NCBI GenBank assembly: GCA_036583965.1
Contig: JAZBQD010000014.1
Span: 26,517,490-26,581,489 of the forward strand
Length of the DNA stretch: 64,000 nt
Reading direction: 5' to 3'
Source of the DNA: Prunella strophiata
Lineage: Eukaryota; Chordata; Aves; Passeriformes; Prunellidae
Shown here piece by piece: positions 1 through 10,900 of the stretch. A program made the position numbers and the translations under genes. The notes below the pieces were generated by a model. That model saw only the letters and a program-made list of their open reading frames with translations. It made no database searches and was not told the DNA's origin. Numbering within the stretch: position 1 is the stretch's first letter; every line of letters begins with the position of its first letter.

Positions 1-2560
1 TGCTTGAAAATAAAGAGGGAAAAGTCATGGAATGTTAGAAAGCACCCATTTAATTTGCCTTTAATTCAGGGAGGCTGCAGGAGGAAGAAATGAAGAAGTT
101 GTCACCGTGATATGAGAACAAAGCCAAGTGATAGTTGCATTGTAAAAACATTAAGGAAACTCCCTGCTTTTTACAGTCACTTCAAGTCCTTTCAAATGAC
201 GAAACCAGTTAAAGAATTTCTAGGTAGGCTAAGTGCTCTCTCTGGTATTTCAGAAAATGGAAGAAAACAGAAGGTGAAGCATATGTTGTGTTGAGAGAAA
301 TTTTGAGATTGAAGGTGTGATGCCACTTAGACACTGACAGCTGCAGTGGTCATAACTTAAAATGTCTTTACAAATACTAAAATCTTAGAATGAAAATTCT
401 GCTGTCATATGCAACATCACTGCTCAAAAAGCATACAACATTTTGGAGGATCTCTCTGCTGTTTTACAAATTATTTTTCTCATCTGTAACTACTGCAAAT
501 TATACAGCTATGTTTCTACGTCCTGTGTCTAATTCACTTATTTATTATATATAAATCTTTTAACCCTCCACAGTCTTGTCCTGATATTACCAGGAGCAAA
601 AACTGTAAGACATTTAAAAACACAAAGGAGTCCACTTAATCTAGTGAATGGGTTTGGCCATTTACATTCAACTCAGTCTAGGTACTTTGTTTTTCTTACT
701 ACAGCCCACTGTCGATTTCATCTCTGGAAACAGACCAGCCCATGTTCTCAATTCTTCACTTCAGTAGCCCTTAGAATTTATCCATGTTTAACCCTTCCAT
801 TAAATAGTGCTGCTTACATTCCTTTTCACTTTTCAAATTGATGGATTACCCTGTTCTGATGTATTTGTTAATGAAATTAAATCTTCTATTTGGCCTTCAC
901 AGGTTTTTTTTGGGCACTAGGCTATGGGTTTACTGGGGTTTTGAGCCTTTCTACATTCATAAAATCTTTCTGAATTTGCTGGCTACTGCATGCATCTGCT
1001 CCATTGATATTTCTATGCTGATTCTCCTTACTGTTCTTCAACAGCTTTCTGGACGATCATTTCAATTAGAGCACAGTCTTGAGATTTTATTTTCCCTAGA
1101 AGAATTATGTAACGTTTATACTGAGTCATATTTGCCATCTGCTGATCCAACCACATAAACAATACAAATTCTTGAAAACCTGAGATTTTCCTTAGCACCT
1201 GCTTCTAATCTAATTTTTCACAAATGTGCAGGTTTATGCACACACCCCTGCCTTACGATTAGTTCTTCACCGAATACCGGCACCTCTTCCGAGGCTCTCT
1301 CAAGCAAACTTGAAGGAATCTCTTCATGCAGAGCATGCTGAGGATTCATGTGAGAAGGTGTTTATCAGGCAATGCACGTGACTGCGTACAAAATCAAAAG
1401 CAAGGCAGGAATACAGGGACATTATGGCAACATTAACACGAATTCAGAATGCAGGGGTGCTCTTAGTTTATGGCTTGCTTCTTTGGAACTAGTTAATGCT
1501 CAAGTGGCTGGCAACAAGATACAACTTTTTAGTCCAGATCTGAATTACAGTTTTCCACTGTGACTGCTGTGGCTAAGGACTTAAAACTATAAATCCTAAT
1601 TCATGTGATTATACATTTATATATTCAAACCACATTGAAACACTTGTGATCACAGAATCAGGCCTTAAAATTGCTATTTATATCAGACTATTTCAATAAG
1701 AAAAGCTGTAGTTACAGAGTCCTTAATAATTTTATGCATGTGTTCAGTTCTGTGTCCTGCTGACAATATTGAAGACATCATTTTACATCCTGAAAATGAC
1801 AAACTATGTAAATTACATTTTCTAGCTAAAATATACTGTTTTGTTTTTGTGGATGACTTTATTGAAATGATAGGTCTCCATAAGGATTGGTTTTTTTTCC
1901 TTTCTAAGAGAAAATCAGATCCCACAATGAAATTTCTATCAATATTTAAGACATTAAAATAGCTTAATTAGCTAACAGAAACACAAAAACATCTGTAGAA
2001 CTGTTACTGAGAGGGACTAAAACAAATTATTTGTGAAATCAACAAGGATCTTTCCACTGCTTTAAATGTACCGTAGGCTTGGTGTGATAAACACTCTCTG
2101 AAAACATAACATCAGAATCCTGCCTAACACAATGTTATTTTGCCATTGCTCCCATTGCTTCTTGTGAACACAAGAGGAGTATGGGAACACGTGGGAGAGT
2201 GCCAGTCATCCCAGTGGGGGAAGGGTGAGGGACCATAACTTATTTGCCTACGGTCCTACCTACCCCAATTACTAAACTAAAACAGGAACACGGGGCTATA
2301 ATTTAGTTCTTGCATTTGCACAGTATCAAACAGTGCATTTGTCAAGGATGTGTCTATGAGTTGGCCGGCACTGAGTATTTTCAGTGTGGCTTGAAAGAAC
2401 CCAAAATCCATGAGGAATTATTAATTTCGGTGCCCGGAAAAGTCACACAATTTAAAAGGTCTCTGTAACAGAACCGGGAGCTTCAGAAGGGCTGACTGGA
2501 TTTGATACCACATATATTCAGTTATACCTACACTCAAGTGTTTCTTATCCTCGGAAACAC
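1..2560. other. AT-rich upstream intergenic sequence, no gene recognised
   Basis: Both strands were read. Open frames are short (up to 106 codons, at 838-1158) and none resembles a known protein. I see no exon-like splice pairs, RNA gene or clear transposon. In mammals the neighbour on this side of ANKS1B is BLTP3B (UHRF1BP1L), transcribed in the same direction, so part of its 3' flank could lie nearby, but nothing here identifies it. Confidence 0.5.
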
Positions 2561-2679
2561 TGAGAAGCCGCGACCCTGGCGTGCGGCAGGTGCCGGCAGT
2601 CCCGCCTGCCCGATTCGCTCCAGACCCCGGCGGGGCCCGGGTTTTCCTGTCTGTCTGCACCGCTTCGTGCAGCGGAGCC

Positions 2680-4279
2680 CCCGGCGCTGTCCGTGCGGGG
2701 CTCCCTCCCGGCGCTGTCCGTGCGGATCTCCCGGCGCTGTCCGTGCGGATCTCCCGGCGCTGTCCGTGCGGGGCTCCCTCCCGTGCGGGGCTCCCTCCCG
2801 GCGCTGTCCGTGCGGGGCTCCCTCCCGGCGCTGTCCGTGCGGGGCTCCCTCCCGGCGCTGTCCGTGCGGATCTCCCGGCGCTGTCCGTGCGGGGCTCCCT
2901 CCCGGCGCTGTCCGTGCGGGGCTCCCTCCCGGCGCTGTCCGTGCGGATCTCCCGGCGCTGTCCGTGCGGATCTCCCGGCGCTGTCCGTGCGGGGCTCCCT
3001 CCCGGCGCTGTCCGTGCGGATCTCCCGGCGCTGTCCGTGCGGGGCTCCCTCCCGGCGCTGTCCGTGCGGATCTCCCGGCGCTGTCCGTGCGGATCTCCCG
3101 GCGCTGTCCGTGCGGGGCTCCCTCCCGGCGCTGTCCGTGCGGGGCTCCCTCCCGGCGCTGTCCGTGCGGGGCTCCCTCCCGGCGCTGTCCGTGCGGGGCT
3201 CCCTCCCGGCGCTGTCCGTGCGGGGCTCCCTCCCGGCGCTGTCCGTGCGGATCTCCCGGCGCTGTCCGTGCGGGGCTCCCTCCCGGCGCTGTCCGTGCGG
3301 GGCTCCCTCCCGGCGCTGTCCGTGCGGATCTCCCGGCGCTGTCCGTGCGGGGCTCCCTCCCGGCGCTGTCCGTGCGGGGCTCCCTCCCGGCGCTGTCCGT
3401 GCGGGGCTCCCTCCCGGCGCTGTCCGTGCGGATCTCCCGGCGCTGTCCGTGCGGGGCTCCCTCCCGGCGCTGTCCGTGCGGATCTCCCGGCGCTGTCCGT
3501 GCGGGGCTCCCTCCCGGCGCTGTCCGTGCGGGGCTCCCTCCCGGCGCTGTCCGTGCGGGGCTCCCTCCCGGCGCTGTCCGTGCGGATCTCCCGGCGCTGT
3601 CCGTGCGGGGCTCCCTCCCGGCGCTGTCCGTGCGGGGCTCCCTCCCGGCGCTGTCCGTGCGGATCTCCCGGCGCTGTCCGTGCGGATCTCCCGGCGCTGT
3701 CCGTGCGGGGCTCCCTCCCGGCGCTGTCCGTGCGGATCTCCCGGCGCTGTCCGTGCGGATCTCCCGGCGCTGTCCGTGCGGGGCTCCCTCCCGGCGCTGT
3801 CCGTGCGGATCTCCCGGCGCTGTCCGTGCGGATCTCCCGGCGCTGTCCGTGCGGATCTCCCGGCGCTGTCCGTGCGGATCTCCCGGCGCTGTCCGTGCGG
3901 ATCTCCCGGCGCTGTCCGTGCGGGGCTCCCTCCCGGCGCTGTCCGTGCGGATCTCCCGGCGCTGTCCGTGCGGATCTCCCGGCGCTGTCCGTGCGGATCT
4001 CCCGGCGCTGTCCGTGCGGATCTCCCGGCGCTGTCCGTGCGGATCTCCCGGCGCTGTCCGTGCGGATCTCCCGGCGCTGTCCGTGCGGGGCTCCCTCCCG
4101 GCGCTGTCCGTGCGGATCTCCCGGCGCTGTCCGTGCGGATCTCCCGGCGCTGTCCGTGCGGGGCTCCCTCCCGGCGCTGTCCGTGCGGATCTCCCGGCGC
4201 TGTCCGTGCGGATCTCCCGGCGCTGTCCGTGCGGATCTCCCGGCGCTGTCCGTGCGGATCTCCCGGCGCTGTCCGTGCG
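2680..4279. repeat. GC-rich two-variant minisatellite, 65 cores
   Basis: The array is a head-to-tail repeat of the 18-bp core CCCGGCGCTGTCCGTGCG joined by one of two linkers: short GATCT (unit 23 bp) or long GGGCTCCCT (unit 27 bp). By hand I count 65 cores, one shortened by 10 bp (2780-2787), with 34 short and 30 long linkers. This accounts for exactly 1600 bp (65x18 - 10 + 34x5 + 30x9). Apart from the shortened core I found no substitution within cores. The long linker equals the short one with two A/T to G changes and a duplicated TCCC. Each full core has four CpGs, about 258 in all. The array contains no stop in several frames on both strands, producing long false open frames. Each core also carries an RE1 right half-site on the - strand (see findings). 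Confidence 0.97.
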
Positions 4280-4403
4280 GATGGGGGCGCCGCGCCCGGG
4301 CAGCCACTGGGAGCGCGCCAGCCGCGTCTCCTCAGCAACGGGCCTGGCACGGCAGGGCTGCGCCTCCTCCCTTCCCTCCCTCCGCCCGCTCCTCCCCGCT
4401 TCC

Positions 4404-4434
4404 GTCGTCCGTCCGTCCGTCCGTCCGTCTGTCT
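4404..4434. repeat. GTCC tetranucleotide microsatellite
   Basis: A short run of GTCC units, degenerating to GTCT at its 3' end, lies inside the promoter CpG island between the minisatellite and coding exon 1. It is probably length-polymorphic (inference). Confidence 0.85.
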
Positions 4435-4491
4435 GCGAGGGTCGTTACCACCGCCGGCCGTCCGGCCACAGGGACCGAGGCCGCCCGCTCC

Positions 4492-4500
4492 CCCCGCCCC
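4492..4500 (-). promoter_or_regulatory. candidate GC box (Sp/KLF site)
   Basis: The + strand reads CCCCGCCCC, the reverse complement of the classic GC box, about 310 bp upstream of the ANKS1B start codon and within the CpG island. Such motifs are common in GC-rich DNA, so this is only a candidate. Confidence 0.4.
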
Positions 4501-4526
4501 ATCCTCCCGGCCGGGGCTGTGTGTGC

Positions 4527-4613
4527 ATGGGAGCGGGGGGGGAGGTTCTTTATTGGCCTCGTCCTCCCTCTCTCCCTCCCTCCCCCCTTCTTCCACACTC
4601 CACCCAGAAATGA
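4527..4613 (+). other. possible upstream ORF, 28 codons
   Basis: An ATG at 4527 opens a 28-codon frame ending in TGA at 4611-4613, and a second ATG at 4610 opens a 3-codon frame ending at 4621. Both precede the ANKS1B start codon. They matter only if transcription begins upstream of 4527; the inverted CCAAT at 4552 suggests that it may begin downstream of at least the first. The peptide is low-complexity and Pro/Leu/Ser-rich in its second half. Confidence 0.2.
4552..4556 (-). promoter_or_regulatory. candidate inverted CCAAT box (NF-Y)
   Basis: ATTGG on the + strand (flanked as TTTATTGGCC) is an inverted CCAAT box, about 250 bp upstream of the start codon in an otherwise TATA-less, GC-rich region. 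NF-Y boxes usually sit 60-100 bp upstream of a transcription start, which would place the start at about 4610-4660 (inference). Confidence 0.4.
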
Positions 4614-4808
4614 TCCAGTGAAACTAGGAGGAGGTGATTCTCCTCCTCCCTCCTGCTGCTGCTCCTGCTGGTCTGGAAGGGACTGCAGGAATCTCTGCTG
4701 TGCTCTGCTCTCAGGCAGGGTCTGGGGAGGGGAGACCGTTCTGTGGAGGGAGGGGGCCGCAGTGCCCGGGGTGCAGCTCTCCCGTGGAGGGCTGCTTGGT
4801 TCCCGACC

Positions 4809-4942
4809 ATGGGGAAGGACCAGGAACTGCTGGAAGCCGCTCGCACTGGGAATGTGGCTCTGGTGGAGAAACTCCTCTCTGGGAGGAAAGGAGGGATCCT
4901 GGGCAGTGGATCTGGAGCTATTCCCTTATCCAGCTTATTGAG
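4809..4942 (+). CDS. ANKS1B: ANKS1B coding exon 1 (residues 1-44 plus two bases)
   Basis: The ATG at 4809 is in good Kozak context (CCGACCATGG). The exon encodes the first ankyrin helix pair ([20 protein letters not shown]) and a Gly/Ser-rich linker ending ...AIPLSSLL. The donor is GAG|GTAGGG at 4943. It ends with two bases (AG) of a split Ser codon completed by the first base of exon 2. The same frame stays open upstream to 4743, but only via a GTG, so the ATG at 4809 is the natural start. The 5' untranslated part of the exon extends upstream for an unknown distance. Confidence 0.95.
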
Positions 4943-7900
4943 GTAGGGACATCGTTCCCCATCAAATGCTGGGGATATTAACCTGTTCTTCCCTATCATC
5001 ATTATCATCGCCCCTCTCATCTTCATTTCCATTCCCGCATCCTTCATAGTAACAATAAATCGTTCACTCTCTCGCCAAGTACAAGCATGCCAGGGTTTAA
5101 AGTCACAGGCAGTCATTTTATTAATATAGTGGTACTGAATTTCCTGCCTTCAATGCGTCTGCAGGGTCCTTGTCCATTCTGTTACTAGCTGTGGTGCAGA
5201 ACTTATGTTTTGATTGCTGGGCTAATACATACAATGTATTAATTACCCTTCCTTTGATATTTCCATCTTCAAATTGCTACTTTAATCACAGATGGAAGTG
5301 TTTATCACAGACAAGGCATTGCATCGTGGAATTCTGTGTAAAAAGACATAGCTTCACCCCATACCCTCACCCATAGCTTCTACCCTTGCTTGCACAAGAA
5401 ATTAGGCATGCCATCGTAATAAGCCTACAAAACAAAGAAAGGGAATCTTTTTTTGTGGGAGACCATCGAAGCAGAGGAGGTGTAAAACTTAGGGAGCAGG
5501 TTAGGTAAGAGCAGCATTACTTTCAAGGTTCCTGGATTTAGTGGAGTGAAACTGGGTTACTGGCCATGTTGGGTGATAGGGCTTAACTTCAGTTGTTAGT
5601 TGTATCTCCTGTGGTCTACAGCACAGCTTTGATCCTAAGTTTCATCATGCTCTTAAGTCAGAGCATTGTCACAGTCATTTATGGCATCTGACTGTATTCA
5701 GAGCAGAGAAGGTCTGCAGCACACAGTCCAGTGCTAGTGTTCAACACTAAACTAGGCATAGCAGAAGAAGACAAAATGAACTGAAACACTGTTGACCTAG
5801 AACTTGAATAAATTGGGGGTTTGGTTTGGTTTTTTGTTCCTTAAAGAAAGAAAAGGCCTAGCACAATGGAAACTGATTAAATGAAAATGTATTTGTGATT
5901 CTGTTGCCAGTGCCTTCTTGTCAAGGTATTTATATTATTTCCAAGTTCCCTATCAGGGAAAATTTAATATTAACTCTCCAAATTATACTGTTTAAACTCT
6001 ATTATAAAATTATGCTATTTTAAAGCTAGGTTTAGTGCTGTAAACAACAGCAGTTCAGGTATTCATAGTTTACCAAAGTTCTGTGGTGCCCCAGTCCAAT
6101 TAGCTCTTGCACCACTGTTGAATTCCTAACCCATTGACCAAAATCAAAACACACCATGTGATTGCTTTTTGTACAGTACTCAAATAGGCTGCTTAGGAAG
6201 AAGTGTGCCAGATAGTCAGTTGAATTTGAAATATGATACCCACTTCTCTAAGTACAGAAGTGAGTTCACTTCAGTACAATGACTGGCCATTTATAATCTA
6301 GTTCTAACACATGGTTTGTGCAGTGGCTTTCTCCAGGGCTAGTGCCTGAGCTGTATTCTTGCACTGTTAATTTCATGTTGTATATTGTGAGTTCTGTATA
6401 TCCAGAGGGGGTGTATTTGCTTGTGCTTGCCTTCCTTTATTAAACAGCACTGTTGTATGTTGTGTACACACAACACGTGAACCGTGTGTTTTGTATATAC
6501 AGATGGGTCACCACAGTCCTTGTTTGTTACTCAGGATTGAAGAATTTTAGGTTGTAAAGTCAACTAGCTCTTTTATTTCCCCGCCCCCCCCCCGCCCCCC
6601 CGGAAGTGCACTTAGCTTGAAGAGAAGTAAAGCAGAGTAAAACATATACTGTTTAATTTATAACATTTCTTACTAATGTTAACAAGAATGTCTATGGCTT
6701 TCTGTAAACACAGCTTCAAAAATTGAGTGAACTTTCAGATGTATGCTGCATCCAGCTGTATGATGAAATATTTCTAATTTAGAAAGAATTCAGTAAGCAT
6801 CATTAATGATGCTTAAATGTTCACAATCTAACACACTATGGAACATAGGACTTTTTAGAGGGTTCAGCAGGAACACTTGAAGCAGAAAATAGTATGCATT
6901 ATAGTAAATGTTTTTCAAGAAAGAATTATATGCTACAGGTATTTTGACATAGCTTTTTTTTTTTTTTTGGAAATGTTCCATGATCTAACTGATGCCATTA
7001 ATTATGGATTAAGTCCAGAATGACATGCAAGATTAAGGTTGCATCTATCTTGGTACAGAAAACATGGAAACAATATGAGAGTCATAAACATCCTGATTCT
7101 GTTTGGCAAATCAACACTCACGGAAAATAGCAAAGCTGTAGAGGAGCCATACTTGTACAGTATAAAAGTTTGAATTTGAGGCAGAACCAAAGATTTTTTA
7201 AAATAGAAAACCTGAAGAAGTTTACTAGTAGAGCTATATTGGTGTCTTTGCATGCAGTTTATTAGAATAAAAACTTTTGAAAGTTGTTTTTAAGAAAGCA
7301 ACAGAGAAAAATATAAGGACATCATTTTCTTAATTTTATTTAATTTTTAGGAGTCATTTTGACAGTAACTCCTGCTGTTTTGTTGATCATAATTATTGCT
7401 GAGTTTCTAAAATGGTGCCCCAGGACTGTACATGTCCCACTGTAGTGAGAAAGGTCCATTTTGCTCTTTCTTTCTCCTTTTGGTAGTGCTGTTTCTAGTG
7501 TCAGGTTGGAAAAGTCCAACTCTTTCAGCATGCATATAGACTAATACTGTGCCTGATGTGTTGGTCTAGGTTGTAGGACTACATTGTCCCTTTGGATTTC
7601 TTCAAAGTGCTGGAGACAACTCAATTTATGTGGCTGAACGCTCTGTGGATAGACATGATTTTTTGGTGGAAATTTACTTTACAGTAATTGTGTGCCCTGT
7701 GAATGAAATTTGATATTAATACATTGAAAAATACACATTGATTGTTATCTGAACCAATGAACAAACTATCTGAGCTCTGATGTCCTATTTACATTTTTAT
7801 AACAGCTTTTTTTTCTTAACGATTAATGTGTTTTATGGTACTTGGGGGACAAAATGGGGCAAACTTTTGTATGGGTATTCTATAGTTGGACCTATTTGTT

Positions 7901-10900
7901 GATGCTAATTGCAGACTAAGTTATATAAATTTTAAAGGCCTGACTTCTAACTCCTAAGTCATTAAATGATGACAACAGTTCAAGAAAACAGCTCTGTTCT
8001 GGAGGGCTATTTAAGCACACATATAAATGTATGAAGGAATTCCTGCAAGAATTTAAACACGTGCTTAGAGTATGTGCAAAGTGCATAAAAATGATGTATG
8101 CTTAATTAAAACCTCATATGCACCCAGATATCTGTAATACTTACTACATAATACCTCATGGCCAGATTGGTTTATCTAAAACAATGACAACAAATCAGTG
8201 ATGTTTGACTGTGTGGACTCAGTAACTCATTTCAGCTTAGGAGGAGCTTTGGAAGGCTGCCCTGGGTAGTTTGTGCCCCCTGCCTGAATATCCATAGTTT
8301 GCTCTTTATTATAAAGATTGTGGCTCAATATAGCGAGGGTGAATTCCTCAGCTGCAAAGATCAGCATAAAGCATTGCAACACACTAGAGCAAGTAACCTA
8401 AGTAAACACCTGATGTAATTTAGTTGCTTGAACTTGGGTACTTACTGGTACTTTAGGTGCCCAGGTGTTTTGTGAATGGAATGATGGACTTTGACAAAGA
8501 ACCAGGAACTCTGGAGATACATCTAAATTCCCGGTGTGATACACTAGGACATCTAAAGCTGTTACATGTTTTGCCTGTGGTCTCTAACTCAAAACATTAG
8601 TGCAGGGCTGGAGTCTCTTCTTTTACTATGTTGAGACACCTCATAAAACATTCAGATTTTAGAAGACTTAAGTCTAAATTTATGTTTTCTCTATCTTCAT
8701 GCATTCCACTGCCTGGAATTGTCATACATTAGTATATTAAATATATTTCATATTAAAAAAAAAAAAAGTTTTTGAAGTTTAGAATTAGGGAATTTTTTTC
8801 CAGATTTCAAATAGAATTTTCACATATTTTAATGTGATTTCACTGGCTCTTATATTATTCCAGTGTAAACACAAAAACTTGATAGTAAAATCCCACAGTC
8901 TCTCTAATGGAATGTGTAATTTAATTTCTGTATCCCAAATTTTTAAATGCATATTAAAGGATTTAACACATAGAAAGAGTAAAGTATTTCTAACAAACCC
9001 AGTATTTTTAATTTACTTAATTTGGTTATCTCTGTACACATAGCATGTTTTAATTGACCAACCAGTTTTTCATTGTTAGATAGAGACAGCCTTTGTTTTT
9101 TGCAAAGAGTTTTTAGGAAAAATAACTTTGGAGCTTTTAATGTATCTCAGAAACCTTACCTCATTTTGCCACATGTAGCCACGCACATGCCCATTTGTTC
9201 TAAATTACTAACAGGAATGGATAGTTTTTGATTATACGTTAATTTTTAGTCTTTTTAAACTGCGCATGTTAAAGGAGCTTTGGATTTTTAACAGGACTGT
9301 GGGATTGAATATTAATTAATATGAACTGGCACAGAGTAGTAGGGAAGGTTGAATTGGCCCTTTTTTGCTCTTTGTTGGCTGCTGCCATTACACAGCATGA
9401 GAGGGTGGAGCAGCCTGCCTGGAGCTGGTTCTTTCCCCTTCCACACTTGGCACTGTGGCAGGGAATGGTTTTGTTCTTTGCTCAGCCTTACTTAGCGCAG
9501 CTACACCATGTGTAGGCCTGGCCCAAGTTATTTCTCCTCTAAAGTGTAAGAAACACGGCAAGCAGATTGTCAGTCTGGGAGTTGCAATCTGTTTCCTCAT
9601 CTGTTTCTCAGAGCAGTGTCTTGCTTGCAGCAAAGCCACAGTTTAGCCTGATGGCCTCAGTGCGTGCTGAAAACCACACAGATCCTCTTCTGTCCTTGTG
9701 CAGAGCCCTCTGATTCATTCAGCTTCCTTTGCAAAAACAGACCTCACTTGGTAGGCCTTGTACAGCAGGAAGTATTTAAAATGTTGAAATACTTTATGAA
9801 GCTTTAGTTAACACTTTTTAAGTTTTTTGTTATAAATTTGAATAACAAATGGATCAATTTAACAAGAATAAGGGATCTGTTTCTGTTTATCATTACAACT
9901 AGCATTGTTTAAAGTAAAGGGAACTTTCTTAGGTTCTTTTATAACGAGATAGTATTATGTGAGGCTTGCAGTACCAGAGTTCTGGGCTCACATAATTCCA
10001 AGGTATTTATTTCAGACAACCAGCACAGATAATAAAATGGAAAGTATTTATTACGTAGTTCAATGTGGCATCCAGTTAGTTTATATTTATTTCTAATTTT
10101 AGTTGTATTACTTTAATTAATGAAGGAGTTTGTACCGATGTCCTAAGCAGAGATCAACATTCTCAGATTTCCCAATTACCTTCTTTATCCTGTTAGAGAA
10201 ATTAATCTAATTCTTTTGAGGACATATTTAATCTTTCTTCTTTTTGCCTTTCAGTATGGAATGCAAACTAAAAATCAGGACAACAGTTAGTTTATGCTTT
10301 TTGGTATTAGTGATAGTTGATTGCTGCGTTGACTCTGCTTTCCCTTGCAAATGTGTGAGCTTCTGTTAGCCTTCATTTTGTTACCTTCTACCCTTCTTAG
10401 ACTTAATTTTATTTTTGTTTTTGATAAATGCTTTCAATCAAAGTTCAGACAACATCTTATCTATGGAACTCCTTAGATTTCTTCTCTAGTTTGAAATATT
10501 AAAGGTAATATGTAAAGGTAGCAATAGAACAACATCTAGGACATCTGATAGATGGTTAAGGGCAAGACAATTCACAAAGTCTCTGTAATAAATCTTCTCT
10601 AGGAGTTCAGTATGATCCCAGATTTAAGCTCTGTAGTTAAACTCTATGGATAAACTCACATCTCCTTATTCCAGAAATAGTTTTCCGAGTATTGGTCAAG
10701 TGTATGTTCTATTAATTTTCTAAAATGTTGGACCAAATGCAAAAAAATGGCCAGCAAGAACTGTAGATCTAGTGTAAAATCTGCCAAGGTAATTTTATCT
10801 GCCCATAGATAGGATCAAGATATGGTAGCTGTACTGGGAGGACTGATGGAGTTTATGATGGAACCAGGCAGACCAGTAAGGGAAATTTGACAAATGTGTT

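Larger units (their letters stand above)
2560..4800 (+). promoter_or_regulatory. ANKS1B: CpG island and probable promoter region of ANKS1B
   Basis: Composition changes sharply from AT-rich to very GC- and CpG-rich near 2560 and back again soon after exon 1 (about 4945). The island holds the minisatellite (2680-4279), then about 530 bp of unique GC-rich sequence before the start codon. That unique part has a GC box, an inverted CCAAT motif, a GTCC tetranucleotide run and long pyrimidine tracts (4368-4434, 4560-4608). No TATA box is seen, which suits a CpG-island promoter. The transcription start is not fixed by the sequence; the inverted CCAAT at 4552 would suit a start around 4610-4660 (inference). 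Confidence 0.7.

Noticed and set aside
838..1158. 106-codon frame upstream of the CpG island with hydrophobic stretches
   Set aside because: T-rich DNA encodes Phe/Leu/Ile-rich peptides by chance. No signal or domain is convincing and no promoter is visible.
4743..4808. N-terminal extension of ANKS1B by 22 codons
   Set aside because: The frame is open but would need a GTG start. The ATG at 4809 has good Kozak context and matches the known N-terminus.
2421..4941. Five overlapping open frames of 628-786 codons on both strands across the GC-rich array (products rich in repeated Arg/Pro/Gly/Ala/Ser)
   Set aside because: The 23- and 27-bp repeat units lack stop codons in several frames on both strands, so any read-through stays open. 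The predicted proteins are simply the repeat translated, have no domain, and overlap one another.
4550..5116. 188-codon frame antisense to ANKS1B exon 1
   Set aside because: It is the shadow of the GC-rich exon and promoter on the other strand, with no recognisable protein similarity.
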